The notes beneath the pieces were generated by a model that saw only the letters and a program-made list of their open reading frames with translations, had not been told where the DNA came from and did no database searches. From assembly GCA_002401965.1 (NCBI GenBank), contig NVUR01000001.1, positions 3,839-67,838 on the forward strand: a stretch of DNA of 64,000 nucleotides, written 5' to 3'. Positions 62,851 to 64,000 of this stretch are shown here, piece after piece (the stretch's first letter is position 1; each line of letters begins with the position of its first letter). Origin of the DNA: Alphaproteobacteria bacterium. GTDB lineage: Bacteria > Pseudomonadota > Alphaproteobacteria > Micavibrionales > Micavibrionaceae. Position numbers and translations under genes: made by a program.

Positions 62851-64000
62851 ATGAAACAAGACCTCAATAAAATACACACGCCCAGCACGCTGCAAAATAT
62901 AACCCATATATTACGCCGACGGAAAATGCTGATATTCAGCATCACATTTCTGGGGTTTTCAGTATCAGCCTTTATCGCACAGAAACTAGAGCCCGTTTAC
63001 ACCGCCAACGCACAATTGGTGTTTGAAGGGCAAAACCCCACCTTCATCAAAACACAAGCAGCCTTTATCGGTTCTCCGCGCATTGCACAAGCGGTCATCC
63101 GTGATATCGGCATTGAAAATTTATCAAACAACCCAAAAATAAAAGATATAGAGCCAATTATAACGCGCTTCCAAACGCGCTTTTCATCGACACTCATACC
63201 AAACTCATACCTTTTGGACTTAGAATACAGCCACCACAGTCCCTACATCGCCGCCAGAATTCTAAACACAATTATGGACCATTACCTTGATGGTCAAACA
63301 TCACAAAGCGCACACGATTCCGAAAGTGTAAAAACCCTCGCGCGACTACGAAAAAACGTTGAAACGACACTTGATACGCTTGAAAATTTCAAAAACTACG
63401 CCGATAAAGAAGAAATCCTTAATATTGAACCAACCGAAGAACACAAAGAAGCACAACTGGAATACGCAAAAGCCAAGAGTAAAGTTGACTTCTTCATGGA
63501 TCAAAGCGGTACAATCACCCTCAACCACAATTCACCAGATATTCTAAACTCTAAAACAATACAAAAACTCAACTTAAAGCGCGTACAAATAGAGCAGGAG
63601 CTAAAAACCCTTTCCTATCGCTATGGTCCAAAACACCCAGAAATCATAGATCTTACCGCACAATTTTCCACAATCCATATGCAACTCAACCACGAAAAAC
63701 ACGCGATTATGACCGCCGTCAAGGCGCAATATGACCTTGCTTTGACACAATTTCAAACATTGAACAATCCTCAAATTATTCCCCCCTTCGGCTACAAGAC
63801 AGAGACGAAAAACAAATTCAATCACCTCAAGGAACAAGCCAAATACGCCTTAAAGCTCTACACAGAATACGAAAATCTGCATAAAGCACAACCAATGCAC
63901 ACTGTTGCATCCATATTAAAACAAGCCAGAGTTCCCTACGCGCCTTCCTCACCAAATAAAGGCAAAATATTATTGCTCGGCACGCTGCTGTCATTCATAT
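62851..64000 (+). CDS. Wzz/GumC-type polysaccharide co-polymerase, 3' end cut by window
   Basis: An open frame from ATG 62851 to the window end, at least 383 residues. First membrane helix at about 25-45 (KMLIFSITFLGFSVSAFIAQ), a long periplasmic helical region (about 150-350, coiled coil) and, at the C-terminus, ARVPYAPSSPNKGKILLLG, the proline-rich motif just before the second membrane helix of PCP proteins. TYGPKHPE-like RYGPKHPEIIDL is the conserved Gum C segment. Whether a tyrosine kinase domain follows is outside the window. It follows the OPX gene by 19 nt. Confidence 0.9.
   Translation, partial: MKQDLNKIHTPSTLQNITHILRRRKMLIFSITFLGFSVSAFIAQKLEPVYTANAQLVFEGQNPTFIKTQAAFIGSPRIAQAVIRDIGIENLSNNPKIKDIEPIITRFQTRFSSTLIPNSYLLDLEYSHHSPYIAARILNTIMDHYLDGQTSQSAHDSESVKTLARLRKNVETTLDTLENFKNYADKEEILNIEPTEEHKEAQLEYAKAKSKVDFFMDQSGTITLNHNSPDILNSKTIQKLNLKRVQIEQELKTLSYRYGPKHPEIIDLTAQFSTIHMQLNHEKHAIMTAVKAQYDLALTQFQTLNNPQIIPPFGYKTETKNKFNHLKEQAKYALKLYTEYENLHKAQPMHTVASILKQARVPYAPSSPNKGKILLLGTLLSFI

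Noticed and set aside
1-64000. tRNA, rRNA, CRISPR, prophage or restriction-defence systems
   Set aside because: Inspection of gaps found no cloverleaf, spaced direct repeats, phage or defence gene signatures.

Overview
This window is a chromosomal segment of an alphaproteobacterium that is moderately AT-rich by eye. The evidence is gene content and order: a DivL-type tyrosine 'kinase' beside tsaE, a ChvI/ChvG-like two-component pair, an NDUFA9-like complex I protein and a zf-CHCC (NDUFS6-like) protein, Hsp20 followed by DUF1150, and the alphaproteobacterial string aroA-cmk-rpsA-ihfB-lapA-pyrF-trpF-trpB-trpA-accD-folC. A pilin-like protein with an SGNVLIYILI start resembles proteins I recall from Micavibrio-like bacteria, so a Micavibrionales/Rhodospirillales-type host is plausible but unproven. 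I see no rRNA, tRNA, CRISPR array, prophage or intact insertion sequence.

Layout. 1-1690: end of a surface-glycan cluster (GT4 and GT9 glycosyltransferases). 1699-9679: ArsR regulator, SDR, gmk, rsmA-surA, NDUFA9-like protein, DUF1223 protein and a UvrD helicase. 9747-16775: diguanylate cyclase, three or four uncharacterised proteins, comM, HIT protein, panD and a Tat-exported D-Ala-D-Ala carboxypeptidase-like protein. 16974-27806: trxA, then the leftward addA-addB-murU-like-tsaE series, a small secreted protein and divL. 28206-32802: a palindromic repeat, ahcY, a pair of small orphan genes, chvG and chvI. 32847-44593: one long leftward biosynthetic run covering aromatic amino acid, nucleotide, fatty acid and folate synthesis plus ribosomal protein S1 and IHF-beta. 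44634-50000: GGDEF/EAL protein, THUMP-like methyltransferase, pyrC and folE. 50039-53410: cysS, pilin-like protein, zf-CHCC, hsp20 and DUF1150. 53446-61070: palindromic repeat, then the leftward series rnd-kdsD-lptC-lptA-lysE-lptB-rpoN-hpf-ptsN, linking LPS transport and Kdo precursor supply with sigma-54 and nitrogen-PTS control. 61272-64000: receiver/degenerate-GGDEF protein followed by polysaccharide export genes (OPX and a Wzz/GumC-type protein cut by the window end).

The points most worth a second look are: (a) two palindromic elements, one with TATAGTG...CACTATA ends very like Correia-type miniature transposable elements; (b) a PtsN homologue with aspartate in place of the phosphorylated histidine; (c) a Sel1/TPR gene and a GyrI-like gene inserted between trpB and trpA with 4-nt start/stop overlaps at all three junctions; (d) the divL call, supported by tyrosine replacing histidine; (e) a MurU-like gene without its usual AmgK kinase partner; (f) several orphan genes (10882-11985, 13617-14192, 14346-14912, 29711-30314). 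No complete, obviously new multi-gene defence or secretion system is visible. Names rest on motif recognition and synteny read by eye, without database searches.
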